A DNA stretch of 64,000 nt from Bradyrhizobium sp. NDS-1 (lineage in GTDB: Bacteria > Pseudomonadota > Alphaproteobacteria > Rhizobiales > Xanthobacteraceae): contig NZ_CP136628.1 of NCBI RefSeq assembly GCF_032918005.1, forward strand, positions 7,487,501-7,551,500, in the 5' to 3' direction. The position numbers were made by a program, and so were the translations under genes. Shown piece after piece: positions 9,848-18,418 of the stretch. Numbering within the stretch: position 1 is the first letter of the stretch; every line of letters begins with the position of its first letter. The notes under the pieces are model-generated. The model saw only the letters and a program-made list of their open reading frames with translations. It was not told where the DNA came from and made no database searches.

Positions 9848-10031
9848 CAAAGCCCTGCTCCAGAGCGGCCATTCTAGCAGGGCGGACAAACCAGCACAAA
9901 ACCGCACATGACCGCCCGGCGGCGGCGCGCCCGGGCCGGGGGCGGCGGAACATGACCGATCATTCTGCTCGCGAACTCAGGCCCTCCGGACCGATGCTCA
10001 GAGCCAGCAAAATCCTTCGGGAGCAGGCCAA

Positions 10032-12293
10032 ATGGACACCTACGACACCGCCGGCAACGACGAACACCCCATGCTGGGTCGGCTGATGAAGCTCGGATTG
10101 CTTCTTCTCGCGCAGGGCATCGCGGTGATGCTGATGGCGTTCGTGGCCCTGCTCGTCAGCTTCGGAGCGAGTTGGTCGGCGACGGCCGAGCAGGCCAGCC
10201 TGCTCCAGCCCGGCGATGCACGGTCCGGTACACTGCTCCTGAAGGACGACGGCGCCACCACGGAAGCAATCCGCCTTGGTATCGACGTCGACATCACGGT
10301 ATCAGGCCCGACGCTGCGCGCCCGGGTCACTCAGGTCTTTCGCAATCCGACCCAGAACTGGGTCGAGGCAACCTATGTCTATCCGCTCGCGACCGGCGGC
10401 GCCGTCGATACGCTGAAGATGGTGGTCGGCGATCGCGTCATCGTCGGAGACATCAAGGAGCGGCAGCAGGCGCGCCTGATCTACGAAGAGGCGCGCCGTG
10501 CAGGTCGGAAAGCCGCTCTCACCGAGCAGGAGCGGCCGAACATCTTCACCAATTCGGTTGCCAATATCGGTCCCGGCGAAACCGTGCTGGTGCAGATCGA
10601 GTATCAGGAACCCGTGCATCAATCAGGCAACGAATATTCGCTCCGCCTGCCGCTCGTGGTCGGACCGCGCTACAATCCGGCGCCCATCGTTCAAAGTGTC
10701 GACTTCCGCAACGACGGATCGGGCTGGGGCACGGCGACGTCGGACCCGGTCCCGGACCGTGACCGCATTTCGCCGCCTGTGCTGGATCCGGCCAAAGACG
10801 TGCCGGTCAATCCGACCACCATCACGGTGCGCCTGAAGGCCGGCTTCGCGCTTGGCGAGGTCAGGAGTCACCACCACCACGTCAAGATCGAGAGCCCGGA
10901 CAGCACGGCACGCATCATCACGCTCGCCGATGGCGCTGTTCCCGCCGACCGCGACTTCGAGCTGACCTGGAAGCCCGCCGCCGACAAAGCGCCGTCGGTC
11001 GGCCTGTTCCGAGAGCATGTCGGCGATGCCGATTACCTGCTCGCCTTCGTCACCCCGCCCAGCGCCGAGCAGTCGACACAAAAGCCACTGCCGCGAGAGG
11101 TCGTGTTCGTGATCGACAATTCGGGGTCGATGGGCGGCACGTCGATCGTCCAGGCCAAGGCGAGCCTCACTTATGCTCTCTCTCGGCTCCAGCCGACCGA
11201 CCGTTTCAACGTCATCCGCTTTGACGATACCATGGACGTGCTGTTTCCGGCCTCCGTGCCGGCAGACGCTGCGCATGTCGGCGAGGCGACCTCGTTCGTG
11301 AGCGCGCTGCAGGCGCGCGGTGGCACCGAAATGGTGCCGGCGATGCGCGCCGCGCTCGCCGACAAGCTCGGCGACGCCGGCATGGTTCGCCAGGTCGTCT
11401 TCCTGACCGACGGTGCCATCGGCAACGAGCAGCGATTGTTCGAAACGATCACCGCGATGCGCGGTCGCTCGCGTGTCTTCATGGTCGGCATCGGGTCGGG
11501 GCCCAACACCTACCTGATGACACGCGCCGCCGAGCTCGGCCGTGGGGCCTTCACCCATATCGGGTCCGTCGAGCAGGTGGAGGAGCGCATGCGCGGCTTG
11601 TTCGCCAAGCTCGAAAATCCGGCCGTGACCGGCCTCACCGCGACATTCTCCGAAGCCAAGGCCGACGTCACCCCGACGATCATCCCCGACGTCTATCATG
11701 GCGAGCCGCTGGTGCTGGCGGCAAGGCTGGACAAGCTCGCGGGCTCGCTCGAGATCAGGGGGCGCGTCGGCGACCGTCCATGGTCGGTGACGCTGCCGCT
11801 GCAGAATGCCGCCGAAGGCAACGGCCTGTCGAAACTCTGGGCCAAGCGCAAGATCGGTGACGCCGAGGTGGCGCGCGCCATGCGGGAACTCGCGCCCGAG
11901 GAGGCCGACAAGACGATCCTGGCGCTGGCACTCGACCATCAGGTCGTCACGCGCCTGACCAGCCTTGTGGCTGTCGACAAGACGCCGAGCCGCCCCGAAG
12001 GCGCGCCGCTCAAGCTCAGCGAGCTGCCGATCAACCTGCCTGCCGGCTGGGATTTCGAGAAAGTGTTCGGCGAACGGCCGCCGATCCCGGGGCAGGTGCG
12101 TGAACGCCATGCCGATGCGCGCGTCTCGCCGGCCGCACGGCGTCCAACACCTGCGGCACCTGATGCGATCCGTCTGCCCAAGACGGCAACCTCAGCCGAG
12201 CTGAAAATGATCGGAGGCTTCGTCCTGATCGTGCTCGCCTTGTTGCTGTTCGTGTTCAACCGGCGTCGGCTCTTGCTCACCAACGCCGCTTGA
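10032..12293 (+). CDS. Sortase target protein: VIT + von Willebrand A domains, C-terminal LPxTA sorting signal
   Basis: A 753-residue surface protein of the 'marine proteobacterial sortase target' type. An N-terminal hydrophobic segment (about 19-50) directs export. A VIT domain follows (about 60-190: VFRNPTQNWVEATYVYPL, YEEARRAGRKAALTEQERPN). The vWA domain begins near 355, with the MIDAS motif DNSGS at 362-366, then GGTEM and FLTDGAIG supplying the remaining metal ligands. The C-terminus has the tripartite sorting signal: LPKTA at 715-719, a hydrophobic helix and a basic RRR tail. The neighbouring class GN sortase (12471) is its presumed enzyme. GGGAGC precedes the ATG. A terminator-like hairpin follows, so the two genes may not be strictly co-transcribed. 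Confidence 0.93.
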   Translation: MDTYDTAGNDEHPMLGRLMKLGLLLLAQGIAVMLMAFVALLVSFGASWSATAEQASLLQPGDARSGTLLLKDDGATTEAIRLGIDVDITVSGPTLRARVTQVFRNPTQNWVEATYVYPLATGGAVDTLKMVVGDRVIVGDIKERQQARLIYEEARRAGRKAALTEQERPNIFTNSVANIGPGETVLVQIEYQEPVHQSGNEYSLRLPLVVGPRYNPAPIVQSVDFRNDGSGWGTATSDPVPDRDRISPPVLDPAKDVPVNPTTITVRLKAGFALGEVRSHHHHVKIESPDSTARIITLADGAVPADRDFELTWKPAADKAPSVGLFREHVGDADYLLAFVTPPSAEQSTQKPLPREVVFVIDNSGSMGGTSIVQAKASLTYALSRLQPTDRFNVIRFDDTMDVLFPASVPADAAHVGEATSFVSALQARGGTEMVPAMRAALADKLGDAGMVRQVVFLTDGAIGNEQRLFETITAMRGRSRVFMVGIGSGPNTYLMTRAAELGRGAFTHIGSVEQVEERMRGLFAKLENPAVTGLTATFSEAKADVTPTIIPDVYHGEPLVLAARLDKLAGSLEIRGRVGDRPWSVTLPLQNAAEGNGLSKLWAKRKIGDAEVARAMRELAPEEADKTILALALDHQVVTRLTSLVAVDKTPSRPEGAPLKLSELPINLPAGWDFEKVFGERPPIPGQVRERHADARVSPAARRPTPAAPDAIRLPKTATSAELKMIGGFVLIVLALLLFVFNRRRLLLTNAA

Positions 12294-12322
12294 GAGAGGA
12301 GCACCCCGACTCCTCTGTTAGC

Positions 12323-12366
12323 GCGCGCGGTCGCCCGTCCCGTACCCAACGGCCGCGCGCCTTTTT
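12323..12366 (+). terminator. Rho-independent terminator after the sortase-target gene
   Basis: GCGCGCGG (12323-12330) pairs with CCGCGCGC (12353-12360) and is followed at once by CTTTTTC. It lies 30 bases after the target gene's stop and before the sortase gene. Confidence 0.65.
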
Positions 12367-12371
12367 CTCAA

Positions 12372-12457
12372 CGTCATTGCGAGGAGCGAAGCGACGAAGC
12401 AATCCAGACTGCCGCTCAGGAGACAGCCCGGATTGCTTCCCTTCGCTCGCAATGACG
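12372..12457. repeat. Dispersed intergenic palindrome, family A (CGTCATTGCGAG type)
   Basis: Arms CGTCATTGCGAGGAGCGAAG and CTTCGCTCGCAATGACG enclose AAGCAATCCAG and GGATTGCTT. Nearly the same element occurs at 38175 and 59786. It ends 13 bases before the sortase start. Confidence 0.8.
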
Positions 12458-12470
12458 GAAGAGACACACG

Positions 12471-13040
12471 ATGCCCCGCCTCTCATCTCCCCTGGTTCTG
12501 GCACTGATCGGCCTCATCCTGTTCGGCGACGGCGCCTATATCCATGCCAAGGCGTGGCTCGCGCAGATACTGCTGGAGCGCGCCTTCGACAGAAGCCTGG
12601 CAACGGGCGAGGTGATCAAGCCGTGGTCATGGGCCGACACCTGGCCGGTCGCGCGGATCGAGGTGAAGCGGATCGGAGCCAGCGCGATCGTGCTGGAAGG
12701 TGCGAGCGGACAGGCGCTTGCCTTTGGCCCCGGCCACATCCACCAAACGGTTGATGCCGGCGAGCGCGGCACCGCCGTATATGCTGGACATCGCGACACA
12801 CATTTCCGCTTCCTGCGCAACGTCGCAGTTGGTGACGTGATCGATGTCACACGTCGTGACGGCAAACGCTTTCGCTATCGCGCGGATTCATCCGCCGTGG
12901 TCCGCTTCGATGCATCGGGCATCGATCCCACAGCGCAGGATGTCGAGCTCGTGCTCACGACCTGCTGGCCGTTCGACGCCGTCACCGAAGGTCCGGAACG
13001 ATATGTCCTGCATGCCATCCTGATCGGAACGGGTGAATAG
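12471..13040 (+). CDS. Class GN (Gram-negative) sortase
   Basis: A 189-residue cysteine transpeptidase anchored by an N-terminal transmembrane helix (about 7-25). The sortase beta-barrel carries the full catalytic set: His107 in YAGHRDTHF, Cys165 in LTTCWPF, and Arg177 in GPERYV. Sortases cleave LPxT-type signals and join the protein to an acceptor. In Gram-negative bacteria class GN sortases occur with a single VIT/vWA substrate, exactly the neighbour at 10032, whose C-terminus carries LPKTA. The acceptor in the Gram-negative envelope is unknown. The start follows a repeat element. Only a weak ribosome-binding sequence (GGAAGAG) is seen about 10 bases upstream. Confidence 0.93.
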   Translation: MPRLSSPLVLALIGLILFGDGAYIHAKAWLAQILLERAFDRSLATGEVIKPWSWADTWPVARIEVKRIGASAIVLEGASGQALAFGPGHIHQTVDAGERGTAVYAGHRDTHFRFLRNVAVGDVIDVTRRDGKRFRYRADSSAVVRFDASGIDPTAQDVELVLTTCWPFDAVTEGPERYVLHAILIGTGE

Positions 13041-13200
13041 CCGTTCGCAATCAACCCATGAGGGAGCGATCGAGCCTCTGAAATCGCGCCAGCAGGCCGG
13101 GCCATCGCGTTTGACGCAACCGTGAACTGGCGCCGTTGGCCGGGGAATGCAAGAATGGCCCATTGATTTCTGCACGTCCTGATTTGTGAAAGAACGATAG

Positions 13201-14193
13201 ATGGACGACGAGTTCAGGCAGCGCCTCGAACAACGATTGGAGCAACTCGAAAATCGCGTCGCGCTCCTGGAAAGGAAGCAGGATCTCATCGCCGCCGGGC
13301 AAAGACGATCCTCACTGCGGAGCCTCTGGCGGCGCCCGCCGATGTGGACTTTCGAGCAGTATCCCCCGCGACTGCTCAATCTGAGGACTTTCCCGCCGGC
13401 TCCCTCGATCGAGGGGAATGCACCGCGGATCGCGATCGTCACGCCGAGCTACAACCATGCGCAATATCTCAACGCCACGATCGAGAGCATCGTCAGTCAG
13501 AACTATCCGAACCTGCATTATCACGTGCAGGATGGCGCCTCGATCGATGGTACGACAGATCTCCTGAAAAGCTGCGGCGACGGCATCAGCTGGAAGAGCG
13601 AACCTGACAGCGGGCAGTCGAACGCCATTAATCTGGGCTTTGCGGACATCGACTGCGAGATCATGGCCTATCTCAACAGCGACGACATGTTGCTGCCAGG
13701 AACGCTGGCCTATGTCGCCAACTACTTCACGTCGCATCCGCAGGTCGACATCGTCTATGGCCATCGCGTCTTCGTCGACCGCGAAGGTCTCGAGGTCGGC
13801 CGCGCCGTGCTGCCGCCCCATGACGGGCACGCGCTGCAATATGCCGACTATATCCCCCAGGAGACGATGTTCTGGCGCAAGCGCGTGTGGGACAAGATCG
13901 GGCCGATCGACGAAGGCTTCCATTACGCGATGGATTGGGACTTCATCCTGCGAGCGCAGGCCGCCGGATTCAGATTCGTGCGTCTGCCGCGATTTCTCGC
14001 CTGCTTCCGAATCCATGACGCCCAGAAGACGGCAGCAACCTACGCGATCGGCGTCAAGGAGATGGGCATCCTGCGGCGCCGCGTTCTCGGCTACGATCCG
14101 ACCCAGATGCAGATCCGCCGCGCCATCGCCCCCTATCTCGCGCGCCAGGTCGTCTTTCACTATGCCTACAAGCTGAGCCTGCTGCGGTACTGA
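13201..14193 (+). CDS. Glycosyltransferase family 2 with N-terminal coiled coil
   Basis: A 330-residue GT2 protein. The first ~30 residues are a heptad-like coiled coil (FRQRLEQRLEQLENRVALLE). The GT-A domain begins at about 77 with IAIVTPSYNHAQYL. YHVQDGASIDGT is the nucleotide-binding loop, YLNSDDMLLPG contains the DxD-equivalent acidic pair, and YAMDWDFILRAQ has the acidic residues expected of the catalytic base region. No membrane segment is evident, so it is probably a cytoplasmic or peripheral transferase for polysaccharide or O-antigen building. It converges on the next glycosyltransferase with only 11 bases between stops. Donor and acceptor are unknown. Confidence 0.9.
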   Translation: MDDEFRQRLEQRLEQLENRVALLERKQDLIAAGQRRSSLRSLWRRPPMWTFEQYPPRLLNLRTFPPAPSIEGNAPRIAIVTPSYNHAQYLNATIESIVSQNYPNLHYHVQDGASIDGTTDLLKSCGDGISWKSEPDSGQSNAINLGFADIDCEIMAYLNSDDMLLPGTLAYVANYFTSHPQVDIVYGHRVFVDREGLEVGRAVLPPHDGHALQYADYIPQETMFWRKRVWDKIGPIDEGFHYAMDWDFILRAQAAGFRFVRLPRFLACFRIHDAQKTAATYAIGVKEMGILRRRVLGYDPTQMQIRRAIAPYLARQVVFHYAYKLSLLRY

Positions 14194-14204
14194 CCAGGCG
14201 GCGA

Positions 14205-15854
14205 TCAGCGGTCTCGTGACGGATGGACATCGTCGAGCCAGACCCGCTCGATGCCGATGCCGAGAGGACGCACATCCGAGCTCAGTCCCAGATCGGCGGG
14301 CGAGCGTGGATCGGATAGCGACAGGCTGATGGTCAACATCCCGTCGGCGCCAATCGCGGCGGGATCGAGCATCAACCTGCGCAAGCCCGCAAATGCTTCT
14401 TTCGAAAACGTCAAGTGCTGCTCCACTCCGTTGCCGACGCGGCAAGCCGCACGCAGTTGCGGGTTGCCGTCGGAAACGAAAGCCCGGCACGCCAGCACGA
14501 GCTCTACAGGTCGCGACGGGATGGGACGAACCTCAAAGCGGAGCACGCAATTCCTGGCAACGGACCAGGTGCCCCATTGCTCCGGCTCGCTCCAACCCTC
14601 GATCAACGCGGCGACGCCCGCCGCGCCCCACCTGAATTCAAGCTCCTCCGCGCCGAGGACCGGCGCAGACACGACCTCCAGAGCGGCCGGATCGAACGGC
14701 TCCTGATCCGGCACGAAATGCGCGATCAGGCGCACTGCATCCGCTATCGAATTGAGCCCGAGCGCAGAACCATCCAGCTCGTAAATCACGCGGTTCTGTC
14801 CGATGACGCGAACACCCTTACCGGGCGGCGGCCGATCCGGGAGGCGGGCAGGAATGACGATGTCGGCGACATCGAACCCATGCGTGCGGGCGAGCTCGCC
14901 GATGGTCCGTAAGGTTCGATCATAGAGGGGCGGCCGATTGTTGATGTCGGTCGCAAGCGCCTGTGCCAGTGCCTTGAAGTCGAGCCGCACGTCGTCGCCG
15001 TCCGTCAGCAGCAGTCGTTTGAGGACGAGCATGTCCTTGGCGATGAAGAGCTGGAGCGCGTTGAGATCAGGGAGCCGGGGATCGTCGTCAATGGGTCCGA
15101 AATCGCGCGCCCCCCGCGACGTTTCCAGCAGATCCGTGGTCTCGAAGAACAGCGCGTGACCGGTGCTGTGCTGCGAAAATCCGGCCATGCTCAGAGGCCG
15201 CGACAGCCGGACGAAACTGTCGGTCAGCGCAGCGTTCGCGATACCGGATGCCACGTCGGGCGATAGGCCGACGAAGTAGCGGCCGCCGACCGCACGCATC
15301 CGGTCGATGACGCTGCGTTGGACGAACGAATTGTAGATCATCGGCAGATTCGCATAGTGCGCCTGGAAACCGAAGACGCGCGCCAGCTCGCGGCGCGACG
15401 AGACGCGCCTGACCGACGAAGTCAGGTCGATCTCGGCAACCAGGCGATTGCGGAAAGCCGGATGGTAGTAGCCCGGCCAGTAGTAGCTGTATGCGGGCCA
15501 GCTCAGAAGATCGATCTTTCGGCCGGAGAGCAGCTCCGACGCCGTGGCACAGGCATAGGGCATCAATCCGTCGTCGTCGCCGAGGAAGGCAATGTACTCG
15601 CCCGAGGCATGGCCGAGCGCCGCCTCCCAATTGTCGGTCATGGTCAGGACGGTGTCGCTGGCAAAATGCTTGAAGCGCTCGTCCTCGAGGTCTGCGACCA
15701 TCTTCGCGATCTCGGGATTGCCGCCATTGTTCTGAACGACGAACTCGCAGTCCGCATGCGCAGGCTGGCACGCCATGGTCGCGAGCGCGTGGCGAAGCGT
15801 GTTGGGACGATCGAGGGTCGGCACCACGATGGATAGAAGCGGCATGATCACCAT
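14205..15854 (-). CDS. Glycosyltransferase family 2 with large C-terminal module
   Basis: A 549-residue protein with an N-terminal GT-A domain (SIVVPTLDRPNTLRHAL; CEFVVQNNGG; GEYIAFLGDDDGLMP, where DDD is the DxD equivalent). The middle is a helical region. A C-terminal module (about 416-549) starts IEGWSEPEQWG and ends with DPRSPADLGLSSD and PLGIGIERV. A shorter relative of that module ends the 7540-9024 protein, which suggests a shared carbohydrate- or partner-binding domain. Two starts are possible, ATG at 15854 or at 15845 (MPLLSIVVPT). Neither has a strong ribosome-binding site. A role in surface polysaccharide synthesis is inferred. Confidence 0.87.
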   Translation of the reverse strand: MVIMPLLSIVVPTLDRPNTLRHALATMACQPAHADCEFVVQNNGGNPEIAKMVADLEDERFKHFASDTVLTMTDNWEAALGHASGEYIAFLGDDDGLMPYACATASELLSGRKIDLLSWPAYSYYWPGYYHPAFRNRLVAEIDLTSSVRRVSSRRELARVFGFQAHYANLPMIYNSFVQRSVIDRMRAVGGRYFVGLSPDVASGIANAALTDSFVRLSRPLSMAGFSQHSTGHALFFETTDLLETSRGARDFGPIDDDPRLPDLNALQLFIAKDMLVLKRLLLTDGDDVRLDFKALAQALATDINNRPPLYDRTLRTIGELARTHGFDVADIVIPARLPDRPPPGKGVRVIGQNRVIYELDGSALGLNSIADAVRLIAHFVPDQEPFDPAALEVVSAPVLGAEELEFRWGAAGVAALIEGWSEPEQWGTWSVARNCVLRFEVRPIPSRPVELVLACRAFVSDGNPQLRAACRVGNGVEQHLTFSKEAFAGLRRLMLDPAAIGADGMLTISLSLSDPRSPADLGLSSDVRPLGIGIERVWLDDVHPSRDR

Positions 15855-16056
15855 TTGAGAGGGTATGCGTCACAGTTCCTAGCATCTTGCCGGATCGTTC
15901 GCACTTTCGCCAAAAGGCTCGCGATGCTAGCCTCATCGTCAGGCCTTGTCGTCGAGACTTGCCCATTCCGTCTCGCGGCATGGAGTCCCGCCACGGTCAG
16001 CCCGCGAAGCCGGCGCAACAGCGCGTTGCAACAAGAACAAGAAGTGAGGGAAGCGC

Positions 16057-18276
16057 ATGGAAGCTCGAGTGCCTGCCGCACCGGTTTCGCAACGACCATG
16101 GTCTCCAGCTCCCGACGCCGGAGATACCGTCAAGGGCATTCACGCGATGCTGCACCCGCTCAACATCGTGTTGGTGGGCGCGACCGACAAGCCCGGGAAT
16201 TATGCCGAGCGCATCTGGAACAATCTGGTCAAGTACGGTTACGAGGGCGGCCTCTATCCGGTCAATGCCAAACGCGAAGCCATCTGGGGCGTCCCCTGCT
16301 ACAAGGACTTTGCGAGCCTCCCGGAGAAGCCCGATCACGTGTTGGTGCTGGTGCCGGCGCGCTTTGCCGTCCAGGTGATCCGCGACGCCGCTGCGGCCGG
16401 CGCGCGCTCCGCCACCATCGTCACCTCGGGCTTCAGCGAGCTGCAGGATGAGGACAGCCAGAAGCTCGCTGCCGAACTGCAGACGGCGATACGCGAGACC
16501 GGGCTTGCCGTCACCGGCCCGAATTGCCTCGGCAACCTAAGCGCCGGCGAGAAGCTCTTCACCAACATCGACGACCGCATCGTCACCATGGAGCAAGGTG
16601 CGGTGGCGATCGCCGGACAGTCGGGGGCCATCGTCATGGCGATCCGCCAGGCGCTGGAGGATCGGGGCGTCGGTGTCGGCTATATGGTGACGACCGGCAA
16701 CGAGGCCGGGTTAGAGACGCCAGACCTGATGCGCTACTTCGCCGAGGATCCGAGCATCAAGGTGATCGTCGTCTACCTCGAAGGCGTGCGCAATACCAAG
16801 GCGTTCCGTGATGCCTGCAAGGCAGCGCGCGCCGCGAGCAAGCCCGTGATCGCGCTCAAGCTTGGCGCGTCGGAGGGCGGCCGCGCCGCGGCGATGGCGC
16901 ATACCGGCGCGCTCGCGGGCTCGATCGAGACTTTCGATGCGGTTGCGACGCGCGAAGGGGTGATCCGGGTCGACGGACTCGATGAGCTGATCGAGACCAC
17001 GGAATGCTTCGTCCACGCGGCGGTGCCCAAAGGCAACCGCCTCGCCGCCGTCACGCTGTCGGGCGGCAAGCGCGGCATGCTGCTCGATGCCTTCTACAAG
17101 GAAGGCCTGAACTTCGCGCCGCTCAGCCCGCATGTCGGCTGCGAGCTGGCCAAAATGCTCGGACCGGGCTCGATCGTCGGCAATCCGCTCGATGCCGGCT
17201 TTGCCGCGGTGGTCGATCCCTCCGTCTACATGAAGTCGATCAAGCTGATGATCGACGATCCCGACATCGATATCGTCATCGTCGACGCTGAACTGCCCAA
17301 GGCGCCGCATGAGCTGCGCGAACGCAACCTGCGCATCGTCGACGACATGGCGCGCCAGGGCGGCAAGCCCGTGATCTACATCAGCGCGATGTCCATCGGC
17401 TTCACCGAGTTCACCAAGACCCTGCGCAAATCGCTGCCGCATCTCGCGGTCATGCAGGGCATGGACCGGGCGGTGACCGCGATCAAGTCGCTGCTCGACT
17501 ACGCCAAGCTGCGCAAAGAGGTGCCCGACGTCGCCTCGAGCTCGAAGCCTGCCGCGCGCGCCGTGCTCGAGAAGGCGTTGAAATCGGCAAACGGTGCCGC
17601 GCTGGACGAGGTCGCCTCGAAGAAGCTCCTGAAGGCCTACGGTATTCCGATCTCCAAGGAGGCGATCGCACGGACTGCGGCGGAAGCCGCAAGGATCGCC
17701 AAGGAGATCGGCTTTCCGGTCGTGGCAAAGCTCGTCAGCGCGGAGATCCTGCACAAATCCGACATCGGCGGTGTCGTGCTGAACCTCAACAGTTCCGCCG
17801 AGGTGAAGAAGGCGTTCGCCGACATCACCGCACGGGTGGCGAAGCTGAAAGGCAAGCCGAAGCTCGACGGCATCCTCATCGCGCAACAGGTCAAGGCCGA
17901 GCTCGAGCTCGTCGTCGGCGCCTCGCTCGATGCCGAGATGGGACCGGTCGTGCTGTTCGGCACCGGCGGCATCGACATCGAGCTGATGAAGGACGTCGCG
18001 CTCGCCGGCGCGCCCCTGGACGAGGCCGAGGCGCGGCTCCTGATCGGCCGGACCAAGGCCGGAATCAAGCTGCGTGGCTATCGCGGCAAGCCGGCCCTGC
18101 ACGAGGCCTCCGCAGTGAAAGCGCTGGTCGGCCTGTCCAATTTGATCGCGGACGCCGGCGACCGGATCGCCTCGATCGACATCAACCCGTTCCTGATCAA
18201 CACCAGGACCGGCGTCGCCGTCGATGCCCTGATCGTCCTGAACAACGCTGCGGCAAGACGCGCTGCCGAACATTGA
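16057..18276 (+). CDS. NDP-forming acyl-CoA synthetase (acetate-CoA ligase type, fused alpha/beta)
   Basis: A 739-residue single-chain enzyme of the ADP/GDP-forming acyl-CoA synthetase family, related to succinyl-CoA ligase. Domain order is a CoA-binding Rossmann fold (about 30-155: IVLVGATDKPGNYAERIW, VTGPNCLGN) and two ligase-CoA flavodoxin-like domains (about 170-480). The phosphohistidine segment MAHTGALAG has His282. A C-terminal ATP-grasp domain follows (about 505-735: LLKAYGIPISKE, FPVVAKLVSAEILHKSDIGGV, IDINPFLIN). The start has a good GAGGGAAG ribosome-binding site. It is monocistronic here and followed by a palindromic repeat. Substrates in this family range from acetate to aryl acids; none can be picked from sequence alone. 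Confidence 0.92.
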   Translation: MEARVPAAPVSQRPWSPAPDAGDTVKGIHAMLHPLNIVLVGATDKPGNYAERIWNNLVKYGYEGGLYPVNAKREAIWGVPCYKDFASLPEKPDHVLVLVPARFAVQVIRDAAAAGARSATIVTSGFSELQDEDSQKLAAELQTAIRETGLAVTGPNCLGNLSAGEKLFTNIDDRIVTMEQGAVAIAGQSGAIVMAIRQALEDRGVGVGYMVTTGNEAGLETPDLMRYFAEDPSIKVIVVYLEGVRNTKAFRDACKAARAASKPVIALKLGASEGGRAAAMAHTGALAGSIETFDAVATREGVIRVDGLDELIETTECFVHAAVPKGNRLAAVTLSGGKRGMLLDAFYKEGLNFAPLSPHVGCELAKMLGPGSIVGNPLDAGFAAVVDPSVYMKSIKLMIDDPDIDIVIVDAELPKAPHELRERNLRIVDDMARQGGKPVIYISAMSIGFTEFTKTLRKSLPHLAVMQGMDRAVTAIKSLLDYAKLRKEVPDVASSSKPAARAVLEKALKSANGAALDEVASKKLLKAYGIPISKEAIARTAAEAARIAKEIGFPVVAKLVSAEILHKSDIGGVVLNLNSSAEVKKAFADITARVAKLKGKPKLDGILIAQQVKAELELVVGASLDAEMGPVVLFGTGGIDIELMKDVALAGAPLDEAEARLLIGRTKAGIKLRGYRGKPALHEASAVKALVGLSNLIADAGDRIASIDINPFLINTRTGVAVDALIVLNNAAARRAAEH

Positions 18277-18282
18277 GATCGC

Positions 18283-18364
18283 GTAGGGCGGATTGGCGTC
18301 AGCGTAATCCGCCCTCTTGGATCCCTAAAGCGGAGGCGGGTTACGCTTCGCTAACCCGCCCTAC
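18283..18364. repeat. Dispersed intergenic palindrome, family E (GTAGGGCGGATT type)
   Basis: GTAGGGCGGATTGGCG at the left pairs with CTAACCCGCCCTAC at the right, and two nested stems form around AGCGTAATCCGCC and GCGGGTTACGCT. It is a single copy in this window and lies immediately after the acyl-CoA synthetase stop. Confidence 0.7.
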
Positions 18365-18418
18365 TTAACATTACGGACTTCTTCCAACTTCCCTGCTTTG
18401 GCCGTAAAACCTTCCCGC

